Below are positions 36,573-46,600 of a stretch of DNA of 64,000 nt, one piece after another. The notes beneath the pieces were generated by a model. The model was given only the letters and a program-made list of their open reading frames with translations, did not search any database and had not been told where the DNA came from. A program made the position numbers and the translations under genes. Each line of letters starts with the position of its first letter. The first letter of the stretch is position 1. Location: the NCBI RefSeq assembly GCF_007570825.1, contig NZ_SUNB01000001.1:1922001-1986000 (forward strand), given 5' to 3'. The stretch comes from Pleionea sediminis (GTDB taxonomy: Bacteria > Pseudomonadota > Gammaproteobacteria > Enterobacterales > Kangiellaceae).

Positions 36573-37480
36573 GCCGCAAGTTCCTTATCATTATCTTTAA
36601 CTGAAAAATGAATAAATGCATCTTCCAATGACACTTGTTCTATCGTTAAATCAGAGAGTGTGGGATATTGTGTTAGTAATGCTGTGGCTGTTTCTTCAGC
36701 GCATTCACTAATAAGTTCTATTTGGCTACCGCGATACATCACATGATTTACTGCAGGTAAGTGTTCAAAAGCTGCTGTAGGATCACTGTAGGTAAACCGA
36801 ATACGTTTTCCGCCAAGGCGTTGTTTTAATGACTCTGAAGAGCCTTGATGAACAATTTCTCCTTTGTTTAGCAGTAACACTTGGTCAGCAAGAGCATCGG
36901 CTTCTTCCAAATAATGCGTCGTCAGCAATACGCAGGTTCCTTGCTCTCGCAAGTTACGTATGCATTGCCAAAATTGTCTTCTCGACTGTACATCTAAGCC
37001 GACAGTTGGCTCATCCAGTAAAATAATGGGAGGTTGGCCACAGATTGCTATAGCAAAAAGAACACGTTGTTTTTGACCTCCAGAAAGCGCTTTAAATTTT
37101 CGATTTTGAAGCTCTGTCAGGCCGGCAATTTCTAAGGTGTTTGTTAGTGTTCGAGGTGATGAATAATAGCTACTGAATAGTTCAATATGCTCTTTGACCG
37201 TTAAGGTTTCGGGCATCGCCGCAGACTGCAGTACCGCACCGATAGTTTGCCGAGCGGGATAGCTGCCAGGAGTATGGCCTGCGATAGAAACTGAGCCACT
37301 ATCGGGAGTTTCTCGTCCTAGTAAATGATTAATTAACGTTGTTTTTCCTGCACCATTTTCGCCGAGTAAAGCAATGACTTGCCCTGCTTGAAGCGACATT
37401 GATACTCCGCGTAATGCTTTTATATCGCCAAAGGATTTGGAGACGTTTTCGACTTTTATCAGGGTTTTGTTTTGGTTCAT
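36569..37480 (-). CDS. ABC transporter ATP-binding protein
   Basis: A 303-residue ATPase with Walker A (GENGAGKTTL), signature ALSGGQKQRVLF, Walker B (IILLDEPTVGLD) and the H-loop in LLTTHYLEEAD. It powers the ABC-2 permease encoded by the next gene. The frame extends to 37513, but AGGAGG four to five bases before the ATG at 37480 (MNQNKTLIKVENVSKSFG) decides the start. It is the first gene of the operon. The large palindrome at 37536-37569 lies about 60-90 bases upstream. Confidence 0.95.
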   Translation of the reverse strand: MNQNKTLIKVENVSKSFGDIKALRGVSMSLQAGQVIALLGENGAGKTTLINHLLGRETPDSGSVSIAGHTPGSYPARQTIGAVLQSAAMPETLTVKEHIELFSSYYSSPRTLTNTLEIAGLTELQNRKFKALSGGQKQRVLFAIAICGQPPIILLDEPTVGLDVQSRRQFWQCIRNLREQGTCVLLTTHYLEEADALADQVLLLNKGEIVHQGSSESLKQRLGGKRIRFTYSDPTAAFEHLPAVNHVMYRGSQIELISECAEETATALLTQYPTLSDLTIEQVSLEDAFIHFSVKDNDKELAA

Positions 37481-37535
37481 GAGTCCTCCTATGCCATAAC
37501 GAAAGTATCTCAATTAGGAGGAGGTGTGTGCAGAA

Positions 37536-37569
37536 ACAAATGTCATCAATTTAAGATGACATTTGTCAT
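37536..37569 (-). promoter_or_regulatory. Candidate response-regulator operator (12-bp-arm palindrome)
   Basis: ACAAATGTCATC (37536-37547) and GATGACATTTGT (37555-37566) are perfect inverted repeats with a 7-base spacer. A third half-site TGTCAT at 37564-37569 makes a second, overlapping palindrome ATGACA-TT-TGTCAT. The array sits about 55-90 bases upstream of the ABC ATPase start, where a NarL-type activator would bind. The alternative is a terminator for dsbD, since it lies 30-60 bases past that stop codon. However, the stem is AT-rich and only TTTCTG follows, unlike the GC-rich terminators elsewhere in the window. Confidence 0.65.
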
Positions 37570-37597
37570 AAAAAGGGGAAGTTGATTTTTGGTGTTT

Positions 37598-39580
37598 TTA
37601 ATCGCCGATGGCGGCATCAATGCGCGCAGTAAAGGTCTCTGCGTCTTCAAATCCTTCGGCTCTTAGTCCACTGACTTCGTTACCTTCTTTATCGAAGAAG
37701 AGAATGGAAGGCAAACCAAAAATTGTAAAGCGATCCATCAGCTCCTTGTCTGCGTCGTCGCCGGCAGTAACATCGGCTTGAAGCAATATTGTATTCGATA
37801 AAGCGGCTTGCACTTTTGGATCAGGAAAAGTCAGTTCGGCAAATTCGTAGCAAGCGGTACAATATTCGGCGAAAAAGTCGAGCATAACCGTTTTATTCTC
37901 CGCTTTTGCCTGTGCTAGATAACGGTCGAGATCAGCACTTGTTTTTATCAGAGTGAAACCAGCATGATCGACATATTCCTTGTTTTGTGGCGTTGATTCA
38001 TTGCTTTGCGTGATCGAGTGACTTGAAGTTGAATTGCTTAAAGGCTTGAAAATTGATGTATTGCCTTTTGCAGCACCAATGATCAATGTTCCACCATAAA
38101 TTAATAGTACAACACCAATACCTTTCCAGAATGTAGGCCAGCCTGACTCGACTTGTTTTAGGGCTCCCATATATATTCCACATACTGTGAATAATATTCC
38201 CCATAACACCAAGTTGAGCTGTCCAGGAATTAGATGTTTGGTGATATAGAGCGCGACTCCGATCATAATAACGCCAAAGGCGCTTTTGACGGCATTCATC
38301 CAGGCTCCGGCTCTGGGTAAAACTTTACCACCACCAACACCAATCATAATTAATGGAATACCCATACCTAAAGCTAAACCGTAAAGGTATATACCTCCGG
38401 TGAAGGCATCACCAACGGTACTGATCCAAGTTAAAACGGCGATAAGCGGAATGGTGACACATGGAGAAACGACAGCACCTGATATCGCACCCATAATTGC
38501 CGCACCAAGATAGCTACCACTTTGTTGTTTTTGACTGACGGCATTGAGTTTATTTTGCAAAGATGAAGGTAGTTGGATTTCAAAAAAGCCAAACATGCCG
38601 AGCGATAGAATAAGAAAAATTACTGCGGCGATGGAAACTGCTATGGGTGACTGCAGTGCCGATGTCGCACCTGCTCCTGCCCCTGCTACGATGATGCCGA
38701 TGATAATGTAGGGTATGGCCATGGCTTGTGTATAAACTAACGACAATAAAAACGCTTTTGAAGTTGTTATATCTTTACCTTGTCCAGCAATAATACTTGA
38801 GATGATAGGCATCATCGGGAAAACGCATGGTGTAAATGCTAAACCAACACCCAATATAATGAGTGTAAAAAATGCGACGATCACTGATGAATCATTTAAT
38901 GTGTTTAGGATAACGTCCTTTTCCGATACAAATTCTTTTTTATCCGATTGAGAATCATTTATCTGTGTTGATGCTGGCCCGCTGTTTATAGACGTTGATT
39001 TTTTTTGCGAGGCAGATGTTCCTTTTTCTCCGTTCTCTTTTTTACCGAATTGGGGTTCTTTTGCTGGAGCAGACCATTGTTGACTTTTATTACCGCTGAA
39101 AGAGTCGTAATCACTGCTTTCCATTAAGCGAGCTGTTTTTGAAGTAATATCAATTTTAAAGTACCGACTGGTAGGAGGGTAACACAGCCCGGCTTCGGCA
39201 CAGCCTTGAAACTCCAGTTCAGCTGCAAAGCTTGTGTTAGTAGTTTTAAATGGAATGCTGAGCTGAAGTTGTTTGGTATAGATTTGTACATCACCAAAAT
39301 ATTCATCAACTTTATGTTTGCCCTCAGGCATAAATACCTGGCCAATTTCTGCGGATTTTAGCTGAGCTTTAAGTCGATGCTGGTAAAGATAATAAGTCGG
39401 TGCAATTTTCCATGTTGCAATCAACTCATTGTCAAAAACCTCCACTGAAATAGGGAAGGCTTCATCGACTTCAAGAAAGTCGTCTGACTTTCCAAATAAG
39501 CTAGATAAATCTGCTTTTTCCGCTGCCATTGCCGTAACTGACATAAGGGCAAGAACACAAATATAAGTAAACTTTTTCAT
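37598..39580 (-). CDS. dsbD: Thiol:disulfide interchange protein DsbD
   Basis: A 660-residue inner-membrane protein passing electrons from cytoplasmic thioredoxin to periplasmic DsbC/DsbE. It has a signal peptide (MKKFTYICVLALMSVTAMAA), an N-terminal immunoglobulin-like domain with its Cys pair (GCAEAGLCYPP), eight membrane helices with FTPCVFPMMP and SPCVTIPL, and a C-terminal thioredoxin domain with EYCTACYEFA. The six redox Cys are all present. The ATG at 39580 overlaps the cutA stop (ATGA). The upstream TTG/GTG alternatives would spoil the signal peptide. Confidence 0.97.
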   Translation of the reverse strand: MKKFTYICVLALMSVTAMAAEKADLSSLFGKSDDFLEVDEAFPISVEVFDNELIATWKIAPTYYLYQHRLKAQLKSAEIGQVFMPEGKHKVDEYFGDVQIYTKQLQLSIPFKTTNTSFAAELEFQGCAEAGLCYPPTSRYFKIDITSKTARLMESSDYDSFSGNKSQQWSAPAKEPQFGKKENGEKGTSASQKKSTSINSGPASTQINDSQSDKKEFVSEKDVILNTLNDSSVIVAFFTLIILGVGLAFTPCVFPMMPIISSIIAGQGKDITTSKAFLLSLVYTQAMAIPYIIIGIIVAGAGAGATSALQSPIAVSIAAVIFLILSLGMFGFFEIQLPSSLQNKLNAVSQKQQSGSYLGAAIMGAISGAVVSPCVTIPLIAVLTWISTVGDAFTGGIYLYGLALGMGIPLIMIGVGGGKVLPRAGAWMNAVKSAFGVIMIGVALYITKHLIPGQLNLVLWGILFTVCGIYMGALKQVESGWPTFWKGIGVVLLIYGGTLIIGAAKGNTSIFKPLSNSTSSHSITQSNESTPQNKEYVDHAGFTLIKTSADLDRYLAQAKAENKTVMLDFFAEYCTACYEFAELTFPDPKVQAALSNTILLQADVTAGDDADKELMDRFTIFGLPSILFFDKEGNEVSGLRAEGFEDAETFTARIDAAIGD

Positions 39581-39906
39581 TTCTGTAAGCACTGCTTTAA
39601 CCACTCTAAATAGTCTTCGCCCATCGCTGTTGGCTTAATTGCAATAAGCTCGGGCACTTCATAAGGATGATGTTTTCTAATTAATGTTTCTGCCTGATTG
39701 AGTAGAGAACTTTCGGTTTTTATTATGAGTTGTTGCTCATTGTCGCACTCAATTTCACCTTGCCAAAGATAGTACGATTGCATGACTGGTAACAGATTTA
39801 CACAGGCCGCTATCTTTTGCTCTACTAATGTTTGTGCCAAAAGTTGGCCAGTTTTCAAATCGGGCACCGTCGTTAATAAGACGATGGTATCGTCCGTTTG
39901 TTGCAT
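39577..39906 (-). CDS. cutA: CutA1-type divalent cation tolerance protein
   Basis: A 109-residue trimeric cytoplasmic protein of the CutA1 family, historically linked to copper tolerance, with a PII-like fold. The typical VPDLKTGQLLAQTLVEQKIAACVNLLP, WQGEIE and HPYEVPELIA segments are present in order. Translationally coupled to dsbD by a four-base overlap; cutA-dsbD pairing is common in gammaproteobacteria. The promoter region is the 126-base gap at 39907-40032. Confidence 0.95.
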   Translation of the reverse strand: MQQTDDTIVLLTTVPDLKTGQLLAQTLVEQKIAACVNLLPVMQSYYLWQGEIECDNEQQLIIKTESSLLNQAETLIRKHHPYEVPELIAIKPTAMGEDYLEWLKQCLQK

Positions 39907-40032
39907 TTTATTCGTCTCAAAAGTGAGTTTCGACAGACATTTGTCATGATTTTACACGAAGCAGGGCCTTCTCCGGCGATTTTTCGAACGATTTGTGATT
40001 GAGTCGATAAAATGCCTGATAGGTATCAATGT

Positions 40033-42009
40033 TTATTTACGTGTTTCGTCGGCCCAAATTAAGTGAGATTCGCTCTGATTTTGAGCCTGGCTGAGAGCCG
40101 CTTCTGAGCGTTTTACCAGCCGTTGAACATCGTAATCGGTCCCCAATTTTGAAATACCGACTGACAGAGTGACATGAACATTTTTATTTTCATAAGCAAC
40201 GGGAGTTCCGGCAAATGTCTGAGTGAGATAGCTCATGATTGATTCGGCTTCTTGGTCTGAACAGTGGTTTAATATAACGCCAATGCGATGGGTGTCGAAA
40301 AAGCCAATACAGTCGGTTTTTCTTAAACGCTGACGAAGCAACCGGGCCAATTGTTGAGTTGCCCTTTCACCAAATGCATAACCGTGCTTTTCATTGAGTT
40401 CGGTTAAGTTATTCATCTCAATGAGAGCCAAAAACATACTGTCGTTTTGTCTCATGGCGCGCTCTGTTTCTATGGTGAGTTGTTCTTTCAATAGCGCCGA
40501 TGAATTTAGCCCGGTTTGGAAGTCTCGAGCAAGATGAGGTTCAAGATTGCGAGTACGTCGTGCATAAAGTTCTGCAGTGAACAATAGCTGATCTTTTTTC
40601 ACGGGTTTTGCAATGAATGCAGAGCCACCGGATGTCATTGCTTCTCTTTGTTTGTCGTGGTTCTCTTCGGCGGATAGAAAGACTATGGGGACCGTTTTAA
40701 AACGTTCTTGTTGCCGGAGAACCTTGGTGAGCTCAATGCCGTTACAGCCGGGCATTTGCATATCCATAAATATGACTTCAGGGTCAAAGTTACTCAGAGA
40801 GTTTAGCAACTCCATTGGATCAATAATAATGCATGTTTCAAAACCAGCTGAAGATAAAACTTTGTCATTGAATTTGGCTTGTGCTTTAGAATCTTCCATA
40901 ACCGCGACACGGAAAGCATCGGCTTTTTTGGACGATTCTAACTCCTCCAGGTGCTCCATGAGTTTTATGGAATCAACTGGATTAGCAAAAAATAGCGTCG
41001 AGCCTAGTCGAATTCCTTTTAATCGTTGTTCTAATGTGTCGTGTTCAGCCAGAACAATTAAATGACTGGTTTCATTTATAGGCTGCTCAACGTCGTCATC
41101 GAAGTCGTTTAGTTGAGTGATTACAACTTTCTGAGAGTTACCTGCGGATTGCTCTATAGCAGCATTGATTTGTAAATTCTCGACTTCGTAGCCAAAGTCT
41201 TGAATTTGAGTTCTGACGTGCTGAAAAGCTTTTTCGTCATTCATGCACCAATAAACGGTAAGCTCACTTCCACTCTCAATGAATGTAGGAGTTGCCGGTG
41301 CTTCATCAATAATACTGTGTTTAAATTCATATTCGGATTTAATTTCAACCAGTCCACGTGGTTGAACATCTTGTTCGGGCGTATCGAAAGATTCAGGTGC
41401 TGTCTGCTCGACTGAGTCCGGCTTCATCTTGTGTTCTGCTGCTGTATCAGGGGCCTCTGCAGCAGGCTCAGCATCCATTGGTTCGATTTCAGATGGAGCT
41501 GGTTCAAGTGATTCTTGATTTGGTAAATCGAGCTCTTCCGAGTCGGCTTTTGGTGAATGAGTGTCAATATCTGGCTCTTGATGTGCTTCAGGTGCATCAC
41601 CTTGCTCGTGAGTTTCATCAGTAGGCTCATTTGAGTCGTTTGCTGATTCTCGCAGTGTTGCACCAGAACTGGTCTCTAATTGGCCCTGTTTAAGCTTTTC
41701 GGCATGATTGTGCAGCCGATCGATAAATCGTCTAATAAGCGGCTTTTGCGACTCTAACGTTTCGTTGTCGAGAGTCAGTTGAGAACTAATACGAGTGAGT
41801 AAGTTAGCTGTGGATTCGGCGCCATATTCAGTGCAAAGCTCTTTGGTTTTACGAATTTGGCTTTCCATCGCTTTAACGCGAACCACATCGATCTGAGACT
41901 CGGCGAGTTCACTGAGTAATCGTGCAAACTGCTGAAGTTTGATAGGAACACGACGACAAATGATTTTTTTGAACTCTTCATTGGACTGATCGTTTAACAC
42001 GTTATTCAT
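40033..42009 (-). CDS. Receiver/degenerate-GGDEF protein, probable c-di-GMP receptor
   Basis: A 658-residue protein from the ATG at 42009 (a TTG at 42048 is possible, and neither has a good ribosome binding site). An N-terminal helical segment resembles an Hpt domain but lacks an obvious phospho-His. An acidic, Pro/Glu-rich disordered stretch (about 115-220) follows. A degenerate receiver is at about 255-355. A true receiver then carries Asp in FMDMQMPG (about 412) and Lys in IAKPVK. A GGDEF domain ends the protein. The GGDEF signature is replaced by DTHRI near residue 571, so diguanylate cyclase activity is unlikely. The inhibitory I-site RxxD (RKTD) five residues earlier is kept, pointing to c-di-GMP binding. 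Confidence 0.85.
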   Translation of the reverse strand: MNNVLNDQSNEEFKKIICRRVPIKLQQFARLLSELAESQIDVVRVKAMESQIRKTKELCTEYGAESTANLLTRISSQLTLDNETLESQKPLIRRFIDRLHNHAEKLKQGQLETSSGATLRESANDSNEPTDETHEQGDAPEAHQEPDIDTHSPKADSEELDLPNQESLEPAPSEIEPMDAEPAAEAPDTAAEHKMKPDSVEQTAPESFDTPEQDVQPRGLVEIKSEYEFKHSIIDEAPATPTFIESGSELTVYWCMNDEKAFQHVRTQIQDFGYEVENLQINAAIEQSAGNSQKVVITQLNDFDDDVEQPINETSHLIVLAEHDTLEQRLKGIRLGSTLFFANPVDSIKLMEHLEELESSKKADAFRVAVMEDSKAQAKFNDKVLSSAGFETCIIIDPMELLNSLSNFDPEVIFMDMQMPGCNGIELTKVLRQQERFKTVPIVFLSAEENHDKQREAMTSGGSAFIAKPVKKDQLLFTAELYARRTRNLEPHLARDFQTGLNSSALLKEQLTIETERAMRQNDSMFLALIEMNNLTELNEKHGYAFGERATQQLARLLRQRLRKTDCIGFFDTHRIGVILNHCSDQEAESIMSYLTQTFAGTPVAYENKNVHVTLSVGISKLGTDYDVQRLVKRSEAALSQAQNQSESHLIWADETRK

Positions 42010-42145
42010 ATCGGCAATTGGTCTCGACTCACTCGATTTCAAGGGCAAATTTTAATAATTGCCTCATTTGGTTTACCATTTGGGTCCGGTAAACGCCCAT
42101 CTACTACAAAGTAGTTTCAATTCAAATACTAAGGTTAGTTTCTCT

Positions 42146-42619
42146 ATGTCATGGTTGCCAGTGCTTTTTGTCGTCATTCCCTTCACTGAGCTTGTGATTT
42201 TGCTCGAAGTGGGGGAGCTCTGGGGAGCACTACCAACACTGGGGCTTATTATCACAACCGCTTTTATCGGATACAACCTGTTTAAGAGGCAGGGTATAAA
42301 AACCTGGCAATTAGTACAAACAAAACTATCACAAGGTGAGCTACCTTCTCGTGAAATGGCAGAGGGTATTATTATTCTTATGGCGGGAACCTTAATGATT
42401 ACGCCGGGCTTACTGACCGACTTTGTCGGTTTATTTTGCCTAATCCCAATAACAAGAAAGTTGGTACTTACGCTTCTTATGAAGCGCTTTAAGTCTAAGG
42501 TTCACATTCAAACTCAATATTCATATCATTCACAGCAAACTCAAAAAGAAGCAGAAAAGCATTCAGGTGTAGAGAAAGGTCGAACCATTGATGGCGACTA
42601 TTCCCGTGATGATCAATAG
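42146..42619 (+). CDS. fxsA: FxsA-family membrane protein
   Basis: A 157-residue inner-membrane protein with three or four helices (VLFVVIPFTELVILLEV, IITTAFIGYNLF, GTLMITPGLLTDFVGL). It matches FxsA, which in E. coli suppresses F-plasmid exclusion of phage T7, has no clear housekeeping role, and is also encoded beside groESL. The ATG at 42146 with AAGGTT upstream gives the family N-terminus MSWLPV. A longer frame from 42059 is unlikely. It ends 14 bases before the CIRCE element. Confidence 0.9.
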   Translation: MSWLPVLFVVIPFTELVILLEVGELWGALPTLGLIITTAFIGYNLFKRQGIKTWQLVQTKLSQGELPSREMAEGIIILMAGTLMITPGLLTDFVGLFCLIPITRKLVLTLLMKRFKSKVHIQTQYSYHSQQTQKEAEKHSGVEKGRTIDGDYSRDDQ

Positions 42620-42632
42620 TAATGTAAAATTT

Positions 42633-42659
42633 TTAGCACTCTAGGGGGTTGAGTGCTAA
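42633..42659 (+). promoter_or_regulatory. CIRCE element (HrcA operator)
   Basis: TTAGCACTC (42633-42641), nine bases, GAGTGCTAA (42651-42659): a perfect match to the consensus inverted repeat bound by the HrcA repressor. It lies 83 bases upstream of groES and overlaps the groESL promoter. CIRCE/HrcA is missing from enteric gammaproteobacteria but kept in some lineages such as Xanthomonadales. The hrcA gene is not in this window. Confidence 0.95.
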
Positions 42660-42678
42660 AATTTTGTCCCCATATTAT
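42648..42678 (+). promoter_or_regulatory. Overlapping sigma32-like and sigma70-like groESL promoters
   Basis: A heat-shock type -10 CCCCATAT (42668-42675) lies 13 bases after GTTGAGT (42648-42654), which is close to the sigma32 -35 CTTGAAA. The same DNA also offers a sigma70 pair, TTGAGT (42649-42654) with 18 bases to TATTAT (42673-42678). The right arm of CIRCE covers the -35 region, so HrcA would block both. Confidence 0.75.
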
Positions 42679-42741
42679 ACGCCAATCGAACGTAACGTTC
42701 TTTTTATTACATTAACCAACACTAATTAGGGAGATGACTCA

Positions 42742-43029
42742 ATGAGCATTCGTCCATTACATGATCGAGTGATTGTTCGTCGTTTAGAAGATGAAACTAC
42801 TTCTGCGGGTGGTATTGTCATTCCAGATAATGCCAAAGAAAAGCCAAGCCGTGGTGAAGTAATTGCTGTCGGTAACGGTAAGCCTTTAGACAACGGTGAC
42901 GTTCGCGGATTAGCTGTAAAAGCGGGCGACAAAGTATTGTTCGGTAAGTTTGCTGGAACTGAAGTTAAAGTTGAAGGTGAAGAGTTATTAGTGATGCGTG
43001 AAGACGACATCATGGCGATCATCGAGTAA
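42742..43029 (+). CDS. groES: Co-chaperonin GroES
   Basis: The 95-residue Hsp10 subunit forms the heptameric lid of the GroEL folding chamber. It has the typical [14 protein letters not shown] opening, the mobile loop [10 protein letters not shown] and an acidic end ([11 protein letters not shown]). AGGGAG ten bases upstream serves as ribosome binding site. First gene of groESL, 49 bases before groEL, controlled by the CIRCE/heat-shock promoter upstream. Confidence 0.99.
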   Translation: MSIRPLHDRVIVRRLEDETTSAGGIVIPDNAKEKPSRGEVIAVGNGKPLDNGDVRGLAVKAGDKVLFGKFAGTEVKVEGEELLVMREDDIMAIIE

Positions 43030-43036
43030 GCCATAG

Positions 43037-44725
<1,689 letters not shown>

Positions 44726-44755
44726 TTCATCCCCCTGATTAGCTCAGAAGTCTTG

Positions 44756-44781
44756 AAGCCCCGCAGATGCGGGGCTTTTTT
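44756..44781 (+). terminator. Intrinsic terminator after groEL
   Basis: A 9-bp stem AAGCCCCGC/GCGGGGCTT with loop AGAT, followed by a T run. It shares the 16-base core CCCCGCAGATGCGGGG with the terminator at 28527. The remaining gap to 45011 holds no gene. Confidence 0.95.
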
Positions 44782-45011
44782 ATTACCAAGTTCAATGGTA
44801 AATTCTCATATATCTGCGAATGAAAAGTCATACGTCATTCAACTCTAAAAACCTCCTGATAATTATCGAATAAGACTGAGCAAAGAACGACTAAGTGCTC
44901 AAATCGAGATGTCTATTTCTTTTTCGAGTAGCGTTACACAGTCGGATTTGTTAAATTCGTTCTAACTTGTCTATCTTAACTAAATAGTAAACTTACGGGT
45001 GCTGTCGATTA

Positions 45012-45911
45012 ATGCTTTTCTCGCGAGGTAAAAAGCGAACAATCCTATTTGCTGACGTTTCTGGCAGTTCTGCTCTATACAAAAGTGAAGGCAATGCGAA
45101 AGCTAAGGCTAGAATTGATAAGATTTTAAAAGTCATGGTGTTTAACACCCGAAAATTTGAAGGTCGAGTCGTTAAAACCATTGGCGATGAGATTATGGCT
45201 TGTTTCGATGATAGTGAAAAAGCTTGCAAAGCAGCAATGGCGATTCAACAAGAAGTTGAGTCATCGGAAGAGGGAATGCAGCTGGGTGTACGAATTGGAA
45301 TTGGATTTGGTAAAACAATTGAAGATTCTTCCGATTTGTTCGGCGAAGCGGTTAATGATGCCGCTTTTGTGACTGGAATTGCTCGGAGCTCTCAGATTTT
45401 ATTAACCGATAGTGTCATTGCTCAACTTCCTGAAGCTATCCGTAGTGTTACTCAAGAATATGATCAGGTCGCTATTAAGGGGGCTAGCAATCATTCAACA
45501 ATTCATCGTCTGTTTTGGAAAACACCATCGGCAGGATTTTCGGATACACAAGTTTTTTCCTCTAAAGATGTTTCGGATCACCTTGATGAGTCACATATTC
45601 ATTTAACGTTCAAAAACGAACGGTTTTGCTTAACGGTTAATGATACACCTTACGTAATTGGTCGAAGCACGCAACAGGTATCTCTATTTATTGATAGTGA
45701 ACTAGTCTCTCGAGAACACTGCCAAATTGTTTATCGCAGAGGTAAGTTTGTATTGATTGATCACAGTACAAACGGTACCTACATTAAACCGGATGAAGCA
45801 CAGGAAATTTATTTACGCAGAGAGGAGTTGCCATTACTCGGTGGAGGTACGATTAGCCTAGGTGCTTCGCATAATTCAGATGATGGCGTAACTATTCGGT
45901 TTGAGGCTTAA
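45012..45911 (+). CDS. Class III adenylate/guanylate cyclase with C-terminal FHA domain
   Basis: A 299-residue cytoplasmic protein. The cyclase homology domain (about 8-170) keeps the metal-binding Asp in LFADVSGSS (residue 15) and GDEIMACF (about 59), a substrate-type Lys before it (VKTIGDE), and the transition-state Asn and Arg in GEAVNDAAFVTGIARSS. It is therefore probably active. The FHA domain (about 205-299) has GRS, SREH and NGT motifs (VIGRSTQQ, LVSREHCQ, STNGTYIK), predicting phosphothreonine binding. The combination suggests cyclic-nucleotide output tied to Ser/Thr phosphorylation. No kinase is nearby. The orphan ParA-like gene follows 26 bases downstream on the same strand. Confidence 0.9.
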   Translation: MLFSRGKKRTILFADVSGSSALYKSEGNAKAKARIDKILKVMVFNTRKFEGRVVKTIGDEIMACFDDSEKACKAAMAIQQEVESSEEGMQLGVRIGIGFGKTIEDSSDLFGEAVNDAAFVTGIARSSQILLTDSVIAQLPEAIRSVTQEYDQVAIKGASNHSTIHRLFWKTPSAGFSDTQVFSSKDVSDHLDESHIHLTFKNERFCLTVNDTPYVIGRSTQQVSLFIDSELVSREHCQIVYRRGKFVLIDHSTNGTYIKPDEAQEIYLRREELPLLGGGTISLGASHNSDDGVTIRFEA

Positions 45912-45937
45912 AACTATATGCGTTTTTGTATCTAAGT

Positions 45938-46525
45938 ATGAAAAGAGTCTCTTTGTGGTCACCTAAAGGTGGCGTCGGAAAAACAACCCTGGCACTTAAT
46001 TTAGCAGCAGCAGCTTATGCTTCTGGAAAAAAAGCAATAGTATGTGATCTTGACCCACAGCAGTCTGCGGTCGATGTTTTTAATGACAAGCAGCTTTCAT
46101 TTTCAGTTTTTAAAGGGATGCCTCCTGTAACACCTTACGGAGATATTATCTTTTATGACTTACCTCCAAGAGTTGATATTCAAATTGAAGGTGATTTAGT
46201 TGTTGTACCCATGCGTGCCTGTGTTCTAGACATCCGAGCAGTGAATAAGTCGATTCGTCATGTGCGTCATAAGCAAATTCTTAAGTGTGTGAATGCCGTT
46301 GATGTAAGACGACATGATGAAAGAATGCTGGCAATGCGAATGTATTCTGAAGGTGCATTTTTGATTAAAGATAGAAGTATCTATTCGCGAGCCATCTCTA
46401 TGGGAAAAACAGTCTTTGATACCGACTTATATGGGGCAAATGAAGCTCGGAAAGAAATGTTGAGGTTATTTGAATCTTTGTATTCGGGACTACACGCTGA
46501 GGCTAGTCGTGTAGCGAAGTCTTAA
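45938..46525 (+). CDS. Orphan ParA/MinD-like ATPase
   Basis: A 195-residue deviant-Walker ATPase with WSPKGGVGKTTLALNLA, the switch I-like DLDPQQSA and switch II FYDLPPR. At 195 residues it is shorter than chromosomal ParA and has no HTH, so it resembles the small ParA-like proteins that position membrane or cytoplasmic complexes. No parB partner is present. The ATG at 45938 is preferred over an in-frame TTG at 45926. It lies 26 bases after the cyclase-FHA gene and is probably co-transcribed with it. Confidence 0.85.
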   Translation: MKRVSLWSPKGGVGKTTLALNLAAAAYASGKKAIVCDLDPQQSAVDVFNDKQLSFSVFKGMPPVTPYGDIIFYDLPPRVDIQIEGDLVVVPMRACVLDIRAVNKSIRHVRHKQILKCVNAVDVRRHDERMLAMRMYSEGAFLIKDRSIYSRAISMGKTVFDTDLYGANEARKEMLRLFESLYSGLHAEASRVAKS

Positions 46526-46552
46526 TGTAGTTATTGATAGTAATTTAATAAG

Positions 46553-46580
46553 AAAAAAGGGACCTTAAGGTCCCTTTTTT
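46553..46580. terminator. Bidirectional intrinsic terminator
   Basis: A perfect palindrome in which AAAAAAGGGACC and its complement flank a TTAA centre. It separates the convergent ParA-like and histone-like genes and gives T runs on both strands. Confidence 0.95.
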
Positions 46581-46600
46581 ATCACTTTGATGTGATCTTC

